Origin: Phocoena phocoena
Taxonomy: Eukaryota; Chordata; Mammalia; Artiodactyla; Phocoenidae
DNA: 64,000 nt
Assembly: GCF_963924675.1 (NCBI RefSeq)
Contig: NC_089223.1
Location: 9,436,881-9,500,880 of the forward strand
Direction of reading: 5' to 3'
Shown here: one piece after another, positions 62,185-64,000 of the stretch
Layout: each line of letters starts with the position of its first letter
Numbering within the stretch: position 1 is the first letter of the stretch
Translations under genes and position numbers: made by a program
The notes under the pieces: model-generated
Database searches by the model: none
The model's input: the letters and a program-made list of their open reading frames with translations, nothing else
What the model was told of the DNA's origin: nothing

Positions 62185-62375
62185 CCTTAGATCCATTACC
62201 TCATTTGATTTTCATGTCAACCCCAAAAGGCTGATATTATATTCTCAATTTGACAGTTGAGAAAATAAGGTTTTATAAAAGCTATGGAACTAGACCAGAG
62301 TCATAACAGCTAGTAATGCCAGAACTGGTCCTTGGTTTTATTTCATTAAAACTCTAAAGTTACACTGCTAAGTTA
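62185..62375 (-). repeat. MIR SINE, antisense
   Basis: 'ccattacctcatttgattttcatgtcaaccccaaaaggctgatattatattctcaatttgacagttgagaaaataagg' and 'agagtcataacagctagtaatgccagaactggtc' follow MIR order in reverse complement. Confidence 0.8.
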
Positions 62376-62549
62376 TTAATGAATTAGGTTGCCACAGGGA
62401 AATAATTTCTCTTTCCTTCATTTTCTTTGGTATAGAACCTACTTGCTCTGTTTGGGCCGTCACTTCTTTTTGCTGTATATCTTTTTTCCTCATTTTTGTG
62501 TCTTCTCATTCCCTGAAGTTTCATGCTTCAGATATACTGGGTTTATAAC

Positions 62550-63215
62550 AGCTTTGCCTCAGTGGTGGATAAACTTAGCCATAAACACTTTGCTGCTCCT
62601 CTTATCAAGAGGTGGAATCTATTTCTTCCCATCTTTAGTTTAGGAGATACCTGTGTGACCTGCTTTGACCAATACAGTGTGGCTTAAGTAATACTATGCC
62701 AGTTATGGGCTTAACCTTCTAGAGGCCTGCCAGCTACCACATTCACTCTCTTGGACCCCTGAGCCACCAGGAACTGTGGTTGACTACCCTACCAGAGAGC
62801 CTGTCAGGGGGGAGGGAGGGGCGGAGGGAGGGAGGGAGGGAGGGAGGGAGAGAGAGGTGGGGGGAGGGAGAGAGAGAGGGAGGGGGAGAGAGAGAGAGAG
62901 GGAGGGGGAGAGAGAGAGAGGGAGAGGGAGAGGGAGAGAGGGAGGGAGAAAGAGAGAGATATGCATGGTTAGCCCGCATCTGTTCTGGCCATCGCATCTG
63001 AAGCACCAAGCATATCATTGAAGTCATCTTGGATTTCAGCCCCATATGTGCCCCCAGAAGACTGCTTCTCCATCAGTGACCTAAGTGAGACTAGTCAATA
63101 AACCCAGCCAGCCGAGCCTAGCTCAGATTGTAGGATCATAAGCAAATAACTGCTTATTTTTTTTACGCTATTAAGTTTTGGGATATTTTGTTAAATAGAA
63201 GTAGATGCCAGAAAT
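62550..63215 (+). mobile_element. Old LTR, MaLR/MLT1-like, solo
   Basis: 'gtgtgacctgctttgaccaatacagtgtggc', 'ctatgccagttatgggcttaacc', 'ggcctgccagctaccacattcactctcttgg', 'gactaccctaccagagagcctg', then after a GA tract 'tggatttcagccccatatg', 'ctgatagtgac'-like text, AGTCAATAAACCCAGCCAGC, 'cataagcaaataactgcttattttttttacgctattaagttttggg' and 'attttgttaaatagaagtagatg'. The order and the AATAAA...TTAAGTTTTGGG...TTTGTTA ending fit an ancient MaLR (MLT1-type) LTR in sense orientation. No internal retroviral region is present. The exact subfamily is uncertain. Confidence 0.55.
62806..62958. repeat. (GGGA)n / (GA)n purine tract inside the LTR
   Basis: About 150 bp of nearly pure G/A: GGGAGGGAGG units first, then GAGAGAGA, then mixed GGGAGA blocks. 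Several runs of four or more GGG groups separated by one A are intramolecular G-quadruplex candidates. The mirror-type purine tract can also form triplex (H-DNA). Its chance frames give Arg/Glu/Gly or Ser/Pro/Leu repeats and are not proteins. Confidence 0.95.
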
Positions 63216-63717
63216 CCTCACTGACTTACAAATTTATTTTGTCCTTCAGAGACTGAAGATGAGTATTATTTTCTGTCATCTTTATTCTCATACCAAGGTA
63301 CTGAGACCTCAGCCAAGGTGAGGTTCTAGTTCCTCTAGAAAAGGGAATTCAGAGAAATTTAATGGATTTGGAGTGTTAAAACTGGACAAATGAAAATTCA
63401 AGTGGGATAAGAACATCATTTTCAACTATCTGAAGGCTGGTTTGGTAAGAAGAATATAGTTGCTTTTGAGAATTCAAGGCATGGAAAGATAAAAAATGAT
63501 CAGAAGCCACATATGAATAATGAAACTTTCCTCACATTTAAATTAAACATGGAATTGTCCTATGTAGTGGACTGTCATAAATGGCAGGGGCACCTGATGA
63601 AGACAACATACTCTCCATTGCTGGAGAGTCAGAGTGCTTTAACTTACCACCATGCTCAGACGTGTGGCAGTCATGAAGTCATGCTACTTGACCTTCTTCC
63701 AAGAAACTACTTATTTT
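63216..63717. other. Possible old repeat remnant, unassigned
   Basis: The phrases 'ttttcaactatctgaaggctgg', 'cctcacatttaaattaaacatgg', 'ggactgtcataaatggcaggggcacctgatgaag' and 'ccattgctggagagtcagagtgc' vaguely follow a known ancient mammalian repeat pattern. No certain family and no open exon. Confidence 0.3.
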
Positions 63718-63963
63718 TCAGCTGTGAGGAGTATAATTAGCTGACGGATATAGCTGCAGAACCTTTAGAATCCTTTGTAACATTCGAGCTAAGGCAGTGC
63801 TTTTCAGGTCGTCTTCCAGCCATTGACAGAGCCTGGCTATTTCTGCCAGTGCAAGCCTCTCCTGTGCCCTGTCTTTGCTCTGCAGCTCTCCGTTATTAGG
63901 TTGGTCAAGACTTCCTGAGATCTGCACTGCATTTCTTATACTGTTCTCCTTGATTCTTCTTCT
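63718..63963 (-). CDS. Candidate partial coding segment at window edge, product unknown
   Basis: A minus-strand frame runs from an in-frame stop at about 63969 to a TGA at 63718-63720, about 82 codons. An ATG at 63925-63927 would give 69 residues. Composition is protein-like rather than AT-noise: charged, Leu-rich and predicted helical. It contains SKDRAQERLALAEIARLCQW and then LEDDLKSTALARMLQRILK-type heptads. I do not recognise a family and see no clear acceptor before it; the GGTAAGAAG at about 63960-63969 could be a splice donor in another reading. It could be a terminal exon, a retrocopy fragment or a chance frame. Confidence 0.25.
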   Translation of the reverse strand, partial: RRRIKENSIRNAVQISGSLDQPNNGELQSKDRAQERLALAEIARLCQWLEDDLKSTALARMLQRILKVLQLYPSANYTPHS

Positions 63964-64000
63964 TACCGTCTTTCAGAAGCGTAGGATCTGCTTTGTGGTC

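Noticed and set aside
62743..63045. Frames made of Ser-Pro-Leu or Arg-Glu-Gly repeats
   Set aside because: Direct products of the G/A-rich tract, present in several frames at once.
1..64000. Ruminant origin
   Set aside because: CHR SINEs also occur in ruminants, but BovB and Bov-tA elements, expected several times in 64 kb of a ruminant genome, were not seen.
1..64000. CRISPR arrays, operons, phage or plasmid features
   Set aside because: The sequence is mammalian nuclear DNA. Repeats are SINE, LINE, LTR, DNA-transposon and microsatellite types, and no regularly spaced repeat-spacer pattern exists.

Overview
This is nuclear DNA from a mammal, almost certainly a whale or dolphin (possibly hippopotamus). 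The main evidence is nine tRNA-Glu-derived SINEs of the CHR class (head read as GGGCTTCCCTGGTGGCGCAG or close to it). This class belongs to the cetacean/hippo/ruminant lineage. The BovB LINEs and Bov-tA SINEs expected in 64 kb of ruminant DNA are not seen. L1, MIR, MER5A, a MaLR-like LTR and a mariner-type MITE complete a normal placental repeat landscape. Assignment is by reading alone; no repeat library was searched.

The window reads as a gene desert or the inside of a very large intron. I find no convincing protein-coding exon, RNA gene or CpG island. Every open frame longer than about 90 codons lies in a transposable element or a simple repeat, or looks like chance; the one at 12503-12868 (121 codons) is unassigned. 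One modest frame on the minus strand at the right edge (63718-63963) has protein-like composition and is reported as a candidate only.

Layout. 1-12.4 kb: AT-rich single-copy DNA with worn MIRs and an old unassigned repeat. 12.4-14.2 kb: a possible retrocopy 3' end, then an L1 3' end interrupted by a CHR SINE. 17.4-17.98 kb: an 80-bp mariner-like hairpin and a CHR SINE with clean target-site duplications (TSDs). 18.8-21.0 kb: MIR and L1 3' fragments. 22.9 kb: CHR SINE. 24.5-27.2 kb: an antisense L1 carrying a CHR SINE. 28-36 kb: mostly unique, with MIRs and a CHR SINE. 37.76 kb: a poly(T)-only insertion flanked by a TSD. 39.5-44.6 kb: a long-form CHR SINE, a MER-type DNA transposon, a CA repeat and another CHR SINE. 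46.0-47.8 kb: a long old repeat. 49.2-50.2 kb: CHR SINE and MER5A. 54.4-58.3 kb: the youngest-looking L1, 5'-inverted by twin priming. 58.9-61.4 kb: two L1 3' ends and a CHR SINE. 62.2-63.2 kb: MIR and an LTR holding an expanded GA-rich tract.

No genes work together here; the content is a record of retrotransposition. I found no novel enzymatic or defence system. The best second looks are the twin-primed L1 with its visible primer complementarity, the tail-only insertion at 37.76 kb, the mariner hairpin that resembles the source of the miR-2284/2285 family, and the right-edge reading frame.
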